Shown here in pieces: positions 1-24,496 of a stretch of 64,000 nt of DNA (positions are counted from its first letter, which is position 1; every line of letters starts with the position of its first letter). The position numbers were made by a program, and so were the translations under genes. The stretch spans positions 26,422,090-26,486,089 of the forward strand of contig NC_083638.1 in NCBI RefSeq assembly GCF_963576545.1, given 5' to 3'. This DNA is from Limanda limanda (lineage: Eukaryota; Chordata; Actinopteri; Pleuronectiformes; Pleuronectidae). The notes under the pieces are model-generated. The model made no database searches and was not told the DNA's origin. It saw nothing but the letters and a program-made list of their open reading frames with translations.

Positions 1-24
1 TATTTTGTGGAGGAGACCTTTTGT

Positions 25-1887
25 ATGAGAAGCAGAGACGAGGAAGAAGATGAAGATGAAGAGGAGGAAGGTGAAGAGGGGCTTGAAATCCAGGATCAGC
101 TGAGAGTGAGGGAGGAAGGAAACAGGGATGAAGATGAAGAAAGAGACAACCAGGAAAGTTATAATGATGAGACAGAGTCTGAGAGAAGAGATGCCGAAGA
201 AGAAGAAAATGAGGATGAGGATGATTTTGATGAAGAGATGGAGACGATCATGGTCGTCATGGACGAGAAGGACAAACCTGAGAGGGGTGATTCAAACTGC
301 AGCAACACGGCCAGCGATGAAGAGATTTCAGGTGAGTTTACATGTTCTCCCAATGTCAGGGCAGGTTTTCTTCCTCCCACAGTCCAAAGACACACAGGTT
401 CTTAAAATTAGATTTGAATGTCTCTGAATTATGGCCCTGGAATAGGTTAGAGACCTGGCCAGAGTGGATAGCTGTCCGTCTTGTGATGTAAATGATGGTG
501 ATAAGAAATGCCAGGATCCGCCCCCTGACCCAGAGCCCTACCAGAATTAAATGGGTTCTTCCTGGACTCACGGCGCATCCTTCCACCAAGTTTCGGGGTT
601 ATCTGTTCAGTTGTTTTTGTTAAGACTTATCATCTCTTTGTTTTCCCGTCAGGGTCTATTCTCTGTGAATTTACATTTTTGTTTTTACTGTGAGTGAAAT
701 TATATGCATTTACAGAACAGATGTTAGAGAAACAAACTGCTGCACAGCTGTTCAAACCCCCGGCCTGGACTCCCAGCATCATGTGCAGCCTTGGTAAAGA
801 CATCTACCACTACGCAGGGGAGGACATCGTCATCTATGAATCCATAGACTCCTTTGGAGCAGTCATGTGGCCGGCAGTGAGTAATTTGTACCCGTGCTAA
901 AAGTTTCTTTACATCTCACCTCAGCAGCGTGATTTATTCCTGCCGGTTTTTGTTTTGGTGCAGGCGCTGGCTCTGTGCTCCTTCCTGGACAACAACAGGG
1001 AGGAGGTGAACCTACAGGGGAAGGAGGTGCTGGAGCTGGGAGCAGGGACAGGACTGGTCACCATCGTGGCCACACTGCTTGGTGAGCTGTCAAATGACAA
1101 ACACACCAGTTAAAGGACGTCAGCTTAGGAAAAGAAATGGAAGGTGTCTTTCTCCCCAACATGACACTTAAACCTTTGTGATCATAGACCATCAAATGTC
1201 TCATATTGGCAAACACAAAGGCTGATAAAGAAGTGAAAGACTTGCATCGTGTATTGATTTTTATCAAATAAATCAGTAGGGCTCTGGTGAAAGGTATTAT
1301 TTTATTGTTTTTTATTCTAATTTGCTGATATGCTGTTCTGGAACCCATCACGACATCATCTTCCTGTTCTTATTGGTACTGCGTTGGAAATTATGTATTT
1401 GGCCTCCAGTGAGCTCCTTTCCTGCTACTGTGATGATGATGTTGACCCATGTCATATTTCTGCATCCTCAGGAGCTGTGGTCACAGTCACCGACTTACCG
1501 GATGTGTTGAGTAACCTCAGGGCAAATGTGATGAGGAACACCAGGGGGCGTTGCAGACACCTGCCCAAGGTGGAGGTTCTGTCCTGGAGCTACGACCTTG
1601 AGCCCACCTACCCTGCATCCCTCCACAGGTACGACTACGTGCTGGCAGCCGATGTGGTCTACCACCACGACTTCCTACCCGAGCTCCTGGCCACCATGAA
1701 GCATTTCTGTCGACCCGGGACGAAGGTGATCTGGGCCAACAGGGTCAGGATGGAGTCTGATCTGACTTTCACCGAGAACTTTAAAAAGACTTTTCACACA
1801 AGTTTAGTGGCGGAGGACGGAGACATGAAAATCTTCATGGGGACGTGCAGAAAGGGAGACACAGAAAAGGAGTGGTTGGATCACTGA
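25..1887 (+). CDS. mettl21c: METTL21C-like protein-lysine methyltransferase, four coding exons, 5' end uncertain
   Basis: Coding exons are 25-331, 716-876, 964-1081 and 1472-1887. All junctions are GT/AG and the joined frame of 1,002 nt stays open (333 residues). It is a seven-beta-strand SAM-dependent methyltransferase: SAM motif I LELGAGTGL lies near residues 179-187, the post-I TDLP at 202-205, and the catalytic-type DxxY (DVVY) at 256-259. The stretch AGEDIVIYESIDSFGAVMWP is typical of METTL21C rather than METTL21A or B. Known METTL21C proteins act in muscle and methylate lysines of VCP/p97 and eEF1A. Residues 1 to about 90 are an extremely Glu/Asp-rich extension absent from the ~264-residue human protein. 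The first exon begins close to the window edge, so the true start could be upstream; ATG 25 is the first in-frame ATG visible. Its tail-to-tail position beside TPP2 supports METTL21C over METTL21E. Confidence 0.86.
332..715 (+). other. mettl21c: mettl21c intron 1
   Basis: It runs from GTGAGT to TTACAG. No other feature is visible. Confidence 0.7.
1082..1471 (+). other. mettl21c: mettl21c intron 3
   Basis: It runs from GTGAGC to CCTCAG and is AT-rich. No other feature is visible. Confidence 0.75.
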
Positions 1888-2955
1888 ACTGGCTCACTGG
1901 GTGCAGGCCTGTGGGCCCTAGGGGTTATGGGGCTCTTACATCAGACCCCCTGAAGTGCTTGAGTTTCTTGTTAAAAAGTCATAGGGCTTCGAATGAGGAT
2001 GTGTCGGTCACAGTATTTGGGTTTGGGTTAGCCCTTAACCCAAATCCCACTGACAGTGACATAGAGAACAGATTTAAAGTTTGGCAGCAAAAACATGATT
2101 GGCTGATTGAGATCATAGTTACCTCTGAAAGTCTTCCTGACTGAACTTACGCTATAAGCTTCGTTACCAGCATCACAGATGTTCTCTTTTTTTGTAGAGG
2201 ATATTATTTTTGTTAAATATAGTGTGTGTCCGTTTGGATTTGTTTTTCCAGTTTTTTAAAAAACACATGAAAACAGCAGCATGACTGAGATAAGGTGAAG
2301 AATGGGGTCACATACACTGGGCCTTTTACCTCCGAGTGGACATCATCTTAATTCCTTTCGGAACAGTTTAGAAAGTCACTGAAATCACATGCATAAATAA
2401 TGAAAACGCAACTTGTTTAAACACCAGAAGTATTAAGCTAGATGATGATGGCATTTCTGACAGTCCCTGAATGCATCTCGTCAGATATCAGCTGACATTT
2501 AGGCTTTAAAACTTGGTGTAAATGACCTTGTTTCGAGTTTAATATTAATGTCGGGGCTTGTGGACACTTGGGTGACACCACAGGAGCAGTATGGAGGCAT
2601 GTGTGGGTTTTCTACGTCTGAAGATTAGCCCCTAATATCTCCACAAATGCCAAACCAGCCTCTCAGATGTGAGTTGATATTTGTAAAAATTAATATACAT
2701 CAAATATCTTTGACATTTTTAGTAGTACAATTAATATTTTTAAAACATTTTCAAGTTTTGTAGTCATTTGTTGCCCTATCGCAGTTTGGGTAAGGGTCAC
2801 TAAGGAAATGCCCTCGTTCGGATTATTTTTGACATTTGAATGTTTAATACAGTATAAGGAAATTGGAAGAAAACCTTTTTTGTCTTGTACTTTATCTAGT
2901 CATGTCTCTATAAACTCATGTATAATGTATAATAAATTCTCATATTGAAGAACAC
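1888..2955 (+). other. mettl21c: mettl21c 3' UTR with poly(A) signal
   Basis: No coding potential follows the stop at 1885-1887. The sequence is AT-rich and a canonical AATAAA lies at 2931-2936. I infer a 3' UTR of about 1.05 kb; the cleavage point is not visible directly. Confidence 0.55.
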
Positions 2956-3036
2956 AACAAAAATATGACAGGTTGACATTCAAATCGTATTAGCTGTAAA
3001 TAAGTGTGTGAGACGACCAGTTTCTTCCGAATAATT

Positions 3037-3042
3037 TTTATT
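3037..3042 (-). promoter_or_regulatory. tpp2: TPP2 candidate poly(A) signal
   Basis: TTTATT on the plus strand reads AATAAA on the minus strand. It is the most distal good signal before the opposing mettl21c 3' end and would give TPP2 a 3' UTR of about 3.1 kb. Nearer signals could be used instead. Confidence 0.45.
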
Positions 3043-6000
3043 CAGTGTCATTTTCCTTGTTTGTGACTTGAATTCCATGTGAGCACAAAATGTTGTGACA
3101 GTAGCTCAGGTCTTTCCCACATGTTATGGAGGAAGAATGGGTATAAAATAATACTGAGCGCATTCAACCTCATCCCATCAACATTCAGTAAAACATTGGC
3201 ATTTACTACATTTCATGACTATAAATACAAACACTCAACATCCAGAAGTTTAAACTCTTCCTGACACCAGCGGCGTGGGGAGCAACAGATATGAGGCGAC
3301 TGTCTGGTGCCAGAACTGGACGGTTCAGTCCTGCGGTGAAAGTTAAGGCCGTTCTCGGAGAGACTGTCATCGGCAAACGCGTACGGACGACTGCGGAGCC
3401 CTGAACATGACGTCTGTCTGAACCAAAACTCGAACACAGGAGGAAGAAAAGGTGAAAAAAAAGACACGGATAGAGAACAGAACAGAAAAGATGCAAAAAA
3501 AACAAGTAAAGATTATCGACACAAATTTTTTTCAAAAACCAAAACCACATCGCTCCTGTAAAGTCCATGTGCACTTGGAGAGGCCTGTGCTGAGGCTGCT
3601 GCAAAACGTGAAAACAAATCACAGCTAAAAACAGAAACGCAAAGTGTTGCTGCCCCTGGGTCAACATGAGTTGTGACCATTGATTTGCTTCTCATGTAAT
3701 GGTCATCCCAAAAAAGGTTGATTATTCCCATGAGGACTAAAGGCCTCGGCTTGAAAGCAGCTGCTTTTACATTCTTAAGTTTGTACCTTCCACTTATGAG
3801 CGGACAGAAAACATGAGGGACAGACAACACCATGAGGTAAAATCCTTACTGTATACCCTTATTTCCTTCTTCTACAAAACGTTAAAATGTCCAATTTCCC
3901 CATCTTTAGTTTTACTGCTCAAACTTTTCAGCCTTCATAATTAACATGGGAAAACCCTAATTGGGTTAAACTGACCATACTACAGCGTGTGGCAGGAACT
4001 GTTTGTTTTACAGAAGTGAAAAAAGGGAAAACTCACAAATATAAACAGGAAACGACTGAACGTGTTGTTCGTGTCTGTTGTTCATTCTAAAAAGGACCAT
4101 AGCAGGGTTTTTTCATGTTTTAGCTCCTTAACTAAAAATCACATACACTTCAAATGAATGCTAACCATTTTCAAATGCATCAACTATTCCAGCCATCCAT
4201 TCATTTCCATATGACATCGAAAATAAGCAGGTTTCACACTTGCTCAAAGGGGAACTCCCCTCATTTCCACATTAAAGTCTGTTCTCAGGTCTCGGGTAGT
4301 AGCCGCCCAAGTAAAGTGAAGCTTCAGGGGAAACTGAAAAGTCTGAAAACAATGAAGTTGACACTGAGATTATTAAAATAATCTAGCTCTGCAGCCTGCT
4401 CCTCCAGGCGGTTGCTGTGTGAAACGGTTACGATTTGATGTTCGACTCCATTGTAAGTAGATGCCAGAGAAATTGGAATGAATTCAGACTCAATGTTCAT
4501 CATGGAAAGAAATGAATGGAAACCAAAGATAAGCTGGAAGAATAGCTCCCCAAAAAATGTCTAAAATAACCAAATAAGCACAATGGGTCACTGTGATGTG
4601 ATTTGTTATAAAACATACAAAACCACTGGCTTAGTCCTTCCAAGTAAATAATGTGTGAGGGAGATAAAACAATAAACTTCTGAGGGAACCCCCCCCCCTC
4701 TAAATGGCAATCGTTTTAGTTCTGTTCACGTACACACAATATGCTCACAGGTTCACATAAAATCATTCACAACACACACTAAGAAAGTGGATATTGTCAA
4801 AATCTTGTTTCTGACTAAAAATCTTCCAAATAAAACTATTTTTTCTTACATCCTAGAAGACATGCATATATGCAAAATACATTGATTAGAATAATATTTG
4901 TATTATATACCTATTGAATCATAATATGTGTGTCTGTACATTTTATGACATTGTGTACAAATGCAACATTTGAAATGCGGCAGAGAAAAAACTTGACTAC
5001 GACATGAACATTTTTACAGTGTGATGTGATGTGATCATCCTATCGCTTCTTCCAACTGAGACTGTGTTAAGTGAGGTCTGTGTGATGGTCGTCAAATGTG
5101 GTGTTTGGGTATCCGCAGTGTGACATGGGTGAACAACACCTCTGGAGGTAGAAGCCGAGAGAGCAGGTTTGTAGGATCCTGACAAGTCACCAACAACCTG
5201 CATAGGGTGGCCGGACACGTCACACTGCTGATACAAGCTTATAAACCATATTGACACCAAAGGCTGATGGGAGAAATGACAGCAAGTGGCAGAGTGCTGA
5301 CAGACGCTGCTGATTCTGCATCCGTCAGTGGTCAAAACCCTTGCACTTCATCTTTCGTCCCATCAGAGAAGGTAAGGTACGTGAAGAAAGGCACCTCAGC
5401 ATTGTTGTGTGTTGAGACTGTGTAATCAGCTCTCAAGACAGACAAGATTCAACGTTGACTGTATAAACCCGGCCATCCTGGAGTCGTTAAAAAACAAAGA
5501 GACAGACTAAGTTCTGTCCGAGACTTCCTTCCTCTTGATTCCAGGATCAGGCAGATGCCTGCCCTGGTTTGTCCCAACATAGTGAGTCCTCCCGACTTTG
5601 CGCTGACGCATCATTCTGTTGTGGTTTTTCTGAAAGTGACTTCAGTGTTTTAAAGAGTTGGGACGAGTCCCTGGAGTCCACACTGGCCCTTTCACAGTCT
5701 TTACATGAGATAATGAGGTTATTGGTATGGGGCCCAAACAGCTGAGGGGGGGGGGGGGGGTGGATTGAAAGCCTCCACATGTGTAGATAACACCAAAATC
5801 AAAGACAATATCAAGATATCACTGAACTACAGTATCACAAAGTTCTCTCTGTTGATGATATTCAAACAGCCGAGGTGGTATCGCTACGTGGCTCAGCACA
5901 GCTGTGATGTTCAACAATACATGACTCCACCCTCCCATAAGGTGTCGAGTGTATCAACTGCTTACACACAGCGTTGTCCTTCATTTTGGTGCTCACCTAC

Positions 6001-6172
6001 ATCTCAATCTAAAATAAAGAAACTCTCAGGAGACAGCTGGTTGGTCAGATGCATAGACCATGTGACCCTGAGGGACACATTATCAAACTACCCTTGTAAT
6101 GGACCGTGAGTGGCCGTGTTGTTCATGCATTTGTGAGTGTGTGTGTGTGTGTGTGTGAGTGTGTGTGTGCGC
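3043..6172 (-). other. tpp2: Presumed TPP2 3' UTR and downstream sequence
   Basis: About 3.1 kb with no conserved coding sequence. Short open frames here are unsupported. It contains a C-run near 4690 and a G-run near 5747-5760. A GT/GA-type dinucleotide tract at about 6134-6170 abuts the TPP2 stop codon and is a CA tract in the transcript. Assignment as UTR rests on position and the distal poly(A) signal only. Confidence 0.4.
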
Positions 6173-18598
<12,426 letters not shown>

Positions 18599-18730
18599 GA
18601 TCCGGAGGAGCGAGGGTGAACACAAAGCGTCGAGACGGGGAGCAGAGAGGGAGACGAGGAGAGGGGTGATCGGGTTAAAGGGGCAGAGCGAGAGCTTCTT
18701 CACCAGCTGTTCTGGTTCCATTCAAATAGA

Positions 18731-19620
18731 TCCACTTCACTGTGTCTGATCCAAACTTATGTGATGCAGTCAGAAGAGTCTGGAACACAAACTCTCTGAT
18801 CCAGGCTGGGAACTCAGGACCTGTGTTTACCAAACTACTGAAGATGAAATGTCACTGTTTATATTTGCTTCTCACACACTTAAGAATAAAAAAAACTCTT
18901 TATCTTCTCATTATTTTATTATATAATATATTATATTATAGAGAGCACTAAATATAGGCTACCTGTCTCCTTGCACTGTATACCCTGTACAACACTCCGC
19001 TCCATTAATTGGAACACTTACTTCACATCATATGTCAGTCATATGTGTTAATATAAACCATATTGATATTATATATCAGTTTATACAATAAAATTGTCTT
19101 TTGCACACTTTGTCTACATATTCTTACACTCATAGTATATATTATCTATTGTATAGTCAAATACTTATATTTACACCTCTACCATATATTATATCATACT
19201 TTCTGTATATTATTTGTATATATAAGTCTATATAGACATATTTATACATGTGTACATGTTATTATTATTATTATTATATTTATTTACTATTATTATATAT
19301 ACTGTTGCTGCCATTATTACTATATACTGCTATTATATTGGTATAATTACTATCATATATAAATATATATCATGTTATATTATATACTTTATATACTGTA
19401 CTATTTTTATATACTGTCTAACAATAACATTACCATCATATCATCAGTACTATTACCATCATCTTGCCACTGCACCTTATCTACCTATTTATCTTGTGTT
19501 TTTGTTTTTATTCTTTCTACCTCAATATTTTTTATTTTATTCTATTGTATTGTATTTTATTGTATTCAAATATACCTGCTACTATGACGACTTAATTTCC
19601 CTTTAGGGATAAATAAAGTA
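18731..19620 (+). repeat. AT-rich intergenic sequence ending in a LINE 3' tail
   Basis: The stretch is dominated by A, T and short TTA/TAT runs, and the apparent long frames are low-complexity artefacts. The last 40 bases (GACTTAATTTCCCTTTAGGG then ATAAATAAAGTA) are a typical 3' end of fish L2/Rex-like LINEs. The 5' limit of the element is not clear. Confidence 0.5.
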
Positions 19621-20252
<632 letters not shown>

Positions 20253-22222
20253 AAATTGGCTCCAATCAAGTGCTGTCCACAGGGTATGGCATGGCGTTGC
20301 AAAATGGAGTGATAGCCTTCCTTATTTAAAATCCCTTTTACCTTGTACAAATCTCCCACTTTACCAGCAACAAAGCAGCCCCAGACCATTGCATTACCTC
20401 CACCATGCTTGACAGATGGCGTAAGGCACTCTTCCAGCATCTTTTTACCTGTTCTGCGTCTCACAAATGTTCTTCTGTGTGATCCAAACACCTCAAACTT
20501 TGATTTGTCTGTCTGAAAACTATAACACTTTTTTCCATCTTCCTCTGTCCAATGTCTGTGTTCTTTTGCCCATATCAATCTTTTCTTTTTATTGGCCAGT
20601 CTGTTAGGAATTTCAAACTTTTAACTATAGGTTGTGTCTGAAAGAACTCTTAATAATAAAGCTAGAGGTAGTTTTAGCTAGATATAATGCACATACAAAT
20701 TAATTTTATAACCGTTGCTGTTTAGTGCCAATAATGTATCTTTTAGTTGTCCTCATAATTTACTTCTTGGATATTAAAGCATATTTTCATTAGCTGTATT
20801 CAACATCAGACAGAATTCAAGGAGCTGTCCTTTCTGGGGCAAAGTCAGTATGACATTGTTTAGTTTCAGGGATGCGAATGTTTACACATTCACAGTCAAG
20901 ATTGTTTTGATGGAGCAGACACACACAATAATAGTTTCTCAAACCATAATGGCACTGACTCTTTTCATAAAGGCGGAAGGGGAGGTAGGAGCAGTGGGTC
21001 AATAACATTACCTTATACAAATCATTATTTTCAACCTTTCGCTTGTCATATTTAATATTTGGAATTTGCTAATAATGTTTGTACGTCACAAGGATGGTCA
21101 GTCTAACAGCTGTCCCGATAGGAGAGTCGAAGAGAGTTTGTTATGGTTAAGTTGGTGCAGCCAAGATGGCTGGACCAAGACACTTTCTACTCAAGGCTGA
21201 ATTACGAGACAACATCAGACTGTCAGGGTAGATAGAGTTGCCAGGCAACCGGCAGAGTAGAGTAGGAGCGCAAGACGGAGAGCTGCTGCTATGTCACTTC
21301 CTGGATTCGGTGACAAGAGGCGTGGGACTGCGGCTGGACCAATAAGGGAGATCCAAAGTGATTTGCGGTGACTCCCCTCCAAATATTCATAACCAATCAC
21401 ATCAAATCTACTGTTATAACTATACCACACCCCTGCTGTTCGGGGCCATTTTCATCTTCCTACTGCTAACTTAATTAGCATAGGCTGTGATAATTGTCCA
21501 TAGCTATGAATAACTCGATTCTTCGCATTCTCATTGGAGCTATTGAACCAAAATCTTGGATCGGCTTCTCTCATTATATAGGATAAAACAACACGCCTTA
21601 ACAGTCTCAGATATGGCTTTTTCTCTGCCACTCTGCCTAGAAGGCCAGCATCCCGGAGTCACCTCTTCACTGTAGACGTTGACACTGGCGTTTTGCGGGT
21701 ATCATTTTAAGAAGCTGCCAGTTGAGGACCTGTGAGGCGTCTATTTCTCAAACTAGAGACTCTACTATACTTGGCTTCTTGCTGAGTTGTGCACCGGGAC
21801 CTCCCACTTCTCTTTCTACTCTGGTTGGAGCCCGTTTGTGCTGTTCTCTGAAGGGAGTAGGACACACCGTTGTAGGAAATTTTCAGTTTCTTTGCACTTT
21901 CTCGCATGGAACAGCCTTCATTTCTAAGAACAAGAATAGACTGGCGAGTTTCACATGGAAGTTCTCTTTTTCAGGCCATTTTGAGAGTATAATCCGACCC
22001 ACAAATGTGATGCTCCAGATACTCAACTAGCTCAAAGGAAGGCCAGTTTTATAGCTTCTCTCACCAGCTAAACAGTTTTCAGCTGTGCTAACATAATTGC
22101 ACAAAGGTTTTCTAATCATCCATTAGTCTTCGAAGGCGATTAGCAAACACAATGTACCATTAGAACACTGGAGTGAAAGTTGCTGGAAATGGGCCTCTAT
22201 ACACCTATGTAGATATTTCATT
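20253..22222 (-). pseudogene. Decayed Tc1-like transposon, transposase split by an insertion
   Basis: On the minus strand, 21990-21604 holds the N-terminal transposase part (MRESAKKLKISYNGVSYSLQ, then SSLRNRRLTGPQLAAS), with frameshifts and stops. 20601-20253 holds the central part (WAKEHRHWTEEDGKKCYSF, VKHGGGNAMVWGCF, YHSILQRHAIPCGQ). The two parts meet at AGACTG once the 1.0-kb insertion is removed. The catalytic C-terminal part and the 3' terminal repeat are lost. The 5' untranslated part runs to about 22222, where the 5S array begins, so the 5' terminal repeat is also missing. Tc1 elements encode DDE transposases; this one cannot be active. Confidence 0.85.
20602..21603. mobile_element. 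LTR-like insertion inside the Tc1 copy
   Basis: A 1,002-bp block begins TGTTAGG and ends CCTTAACA, the TG...CA ends expected of an LTR. It interrupts Tc1 sequence exactly, with a short flanking duplication (CAGTC or GTC, depending on the boundary). No coding frame is visible. A solo LTR is the best reading; a non-autonomous DNA element is an alternative. Confidence 0.45.
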
Positions 22223-22250
22223 AAAGAAGATATTGTGACTTGGGTCTTTC

Positions 22251-22369
22251 GCTTACGGCCATACCACCCTGAACACGCCCGATCTCGTCCGTTCTCGGAA
22301 GCTAAGCAAGGTCGGGCCTGGTTGGTACTTGGATGGGAGACCGCCTGGGAATACCAGGTGCTGTTAGCT
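22251..22369 (+). rRNA. 5S rRNA gene, divergent edge copy
   Basis: First copy of the array. It differs from the consensus at four or more sites (A42T, an A for G near 60, A74G, and A-to-T in the 3' stem), and its upstream TATA-like element is replaced by Tc1-flank sequence. Probably a decaying pseudogene-like copy. Confidence 0.85.
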
Positions 22370-22872
22370 TTTTCCAATTTTCTTTGCAACCAGCAGAGGG
22401 TGCTGTTGCTGCTGCTTCACAGGAGAAACGTCTTGGAAAGAGCAGGAAAGACCATAAAAGACTGGCCATCAAAGAAACAAAGGATATGGAACACACACAC
22501 ACAGATCATCGCTGAAGGAACAGAATGAACATTCAAGTGACTTTTGATATTCAAACCACTACTTTATTCACGTAGTAGTAACATATCATTCTCAAAATGT
22601 CATATTTGGAGAGAAGGATGAAAGAGCAGCGAGTTTACTCACCATCAAAAGAAGAAACAGTGTATGAAACCAGGACATTATCACTGAAGACAATGATTGA
22701 AAATTGTAATGATTTATTCTTGCAATATTGTGACAAAATTGCACCTTGAGCTTCTCTTTCCTTAACATTAAATAACAATAAAAACCCAGTTTCAATGGTC
22801 ACAAAGCGACAACAGTATTCACCATGGTGGTGGTTCACATGTTTAAATAAGGTATTGTGACTTGGGTCTTTC

Positions 22873-22916
22873 GCTTACGGCCATACAACCCTGAGCACGC
22901 CCGATCTCGTCTGATC
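22873..22916 (+). pseudogene. 5S rRNA gene, 5' fragment before the LINE
   Basis: Positions 1-44 of a 5S gene, with substitutions (ATACAACC, GAGCACG, GTCTGATC). The sequence then departs into the LINE 5' end. It has its own TATA-like element. Confidence 0.85.
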
Positions 22917-23086
22917 CCGTTCAGGTGCGCAAGCAGGAAGTGAGCAGAGAGCAGAGAGCAGTCGAGTGTTTGTTGGGACCGCGTGTGCTTGTGAGGCATA
23001 AGGTGCATTTGTGATAGTTTTATGTGTGATTCATTTCCCCTGCAGCCTGGCTGTTTGGGGGATTGTTTCATACTTTCTGTGATTGG

Positions 23087-24297
23087 ATGGATAATTTGAT
23101 AAATGACAAAATAGAAGGTAAGGCCACTTTGATTAATGCAGAACCCGAGATTGATTATGCTTCTAGTGATTGGAGGGAAGAACTTGTGAATGAAAACATG
23201 GAAGTTAAGAACAGTTTGGCACATGTAGAACGGGAGAATGATTCTGGAAATATTGAAGCCAGCGAGAAAGGAATAACCCAGGAGATCAATTCCGTTATTA
23301 GGCCTATTGATAAAGCAAGCATGGTGAATGGTAGGAGAGATAAAGAGAGACAGGGAGAAAGTGAGGGTGATTGTGGCTATAAAAAGGAGCTGACATTGAT
23401 TGTAGAGCCCGTCGGTGAAGATTACATTACCATGATGGAACTGTTGCGGGAAATCAAGGAAAAGTGTGGGATTGTTCTGGCATGCAGGGTCAAAAGTAAC
23501 AACACTTACGAGATCACCATGCAGGAGGGAAAGGGCAAGACAAGGTTATTAGATGGCTTCAAAATCGAAAACACTCGGGTGACTGCCAAGGAAGTTCGCA
23601 GCAATGAAATTGTTGTTTCATTTCTAAACTTGCCATCTTATATCACTGATGCTGAAATTAGGCAGAAACTCTCAACGTGGGGCGTGAGGGCGATTTCGCC
23701 CATCAAAAGAAGGAAATGGCCTGGGACAGACGTGGTGGACGGGACAAGGTTCTGTAAAGTACAATTTACTGAACTTGTACAGTCGCTGCCCTACTCAGCA
23801 AAGTTCGAGACACTAGACGGAGGGGAGTACTTCCGTGTAATTCATGACAGGCAGGTGAAGGTCTGCAGGCTGTGCATCCAGCCAGGACATATTTTGAGAG
23901 AATGCCCAGACTTCACCTGTTATAAATGCAAGCGCCAGGGACACTATGCTAGGGAGTGTGACTTGCAGGGGGGGAGGCGCGGAGAGGAGAGGACGGTGGA
24001 CGCGGAGCCAGCCGGCGGCGACAAGAGCGTTTCCTGGTCCGAGGAGGAGCAACGACAGCAGGACGAGGACACCGGAGCTGCCAGCGGGGGTGAAATTACC
24101 CCATCCACCATCGGCAGCAGTGCGGATGGAGTGTCCGGTGAGACGGGTTGCATGACGGGAGGAGCATCCGGGCAAAGTATGGAGGAAGGTGCTAGCAAAG
24201 TGCCCAAAACTCCCTCAGCCCGGGCGAGTGAACGAAGAGGCGACCGACCAGGAGAGGTGGAGGCCCCGGATTGCAGTGAGGCTCCAGGGGGCGGCGG

Positions 24298-24336
<39 letters not shown>

Positions 24337-24496
24337 GACTGCTTCACCTAAGGAGCCAGACGATTCGAGCATGGAGGTGGTGGAGACAAGAACATCGGGA
24401 GAAGGAGAGTCGATGGACTACGAGGCGGTGAAAGCCAGCAGGAAGAGAATGAGCAAAAAGAAGGACAAAAGGGTGCCAAAAGAGCGGAAGGTATGA
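23087..24496 (+). CDS. LINE ORF1 protein (zinc-knuckle nucleic-acid-binding)
   Basis: 469 residues from the first ATG. Two CCHC knuckles, CRLCIQPGHILREC at 260-273 and CYKCKRQGHYAREC at 278-291, show an RNA-binding, gag-like role in the ribonucleoprotein. The 100-odd residues before them, including EIVVSFLNLPSYITDAEIRQ, look like an RRM-type fold. After the knuckles comes a long acidic and Gly/Ser-rich tail, a run of about 15 alanines encoded by GCT repeats at 24299-24335, and a basic end (KRMSKKKDKRVPKERKV). The stop TGA overlaps the ORF2 ATG. A start at an upstream non-ATG codon is possible but not needed. Confidence 0.85.

Noticed and set aside
1888..2144. Plus-strand frame after mettl21c
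   Set aside because: It lies after a clear stop codon and has no homology that I recognise; best read as 3' UTR.
3206..3833. Minus-strand frames of 106-153 residues downstream of TPP2
   Set aside because: They lie in the presumed TPP2 3' UTR, overlap one another in different frames and show no recognisable domain.
19063..19606. Ile/Tyr/Leu-rich frames of up to 118 residues
   Set aside because: They are translations of AT-rich low-complexity sequence ahead of a LINE tail.
23813..24372. Minus-strand frames of 120-142 residues
   Set aside because: They are antisense shadows of the GC-rich part of LINE ORF1, including the alanine tract.
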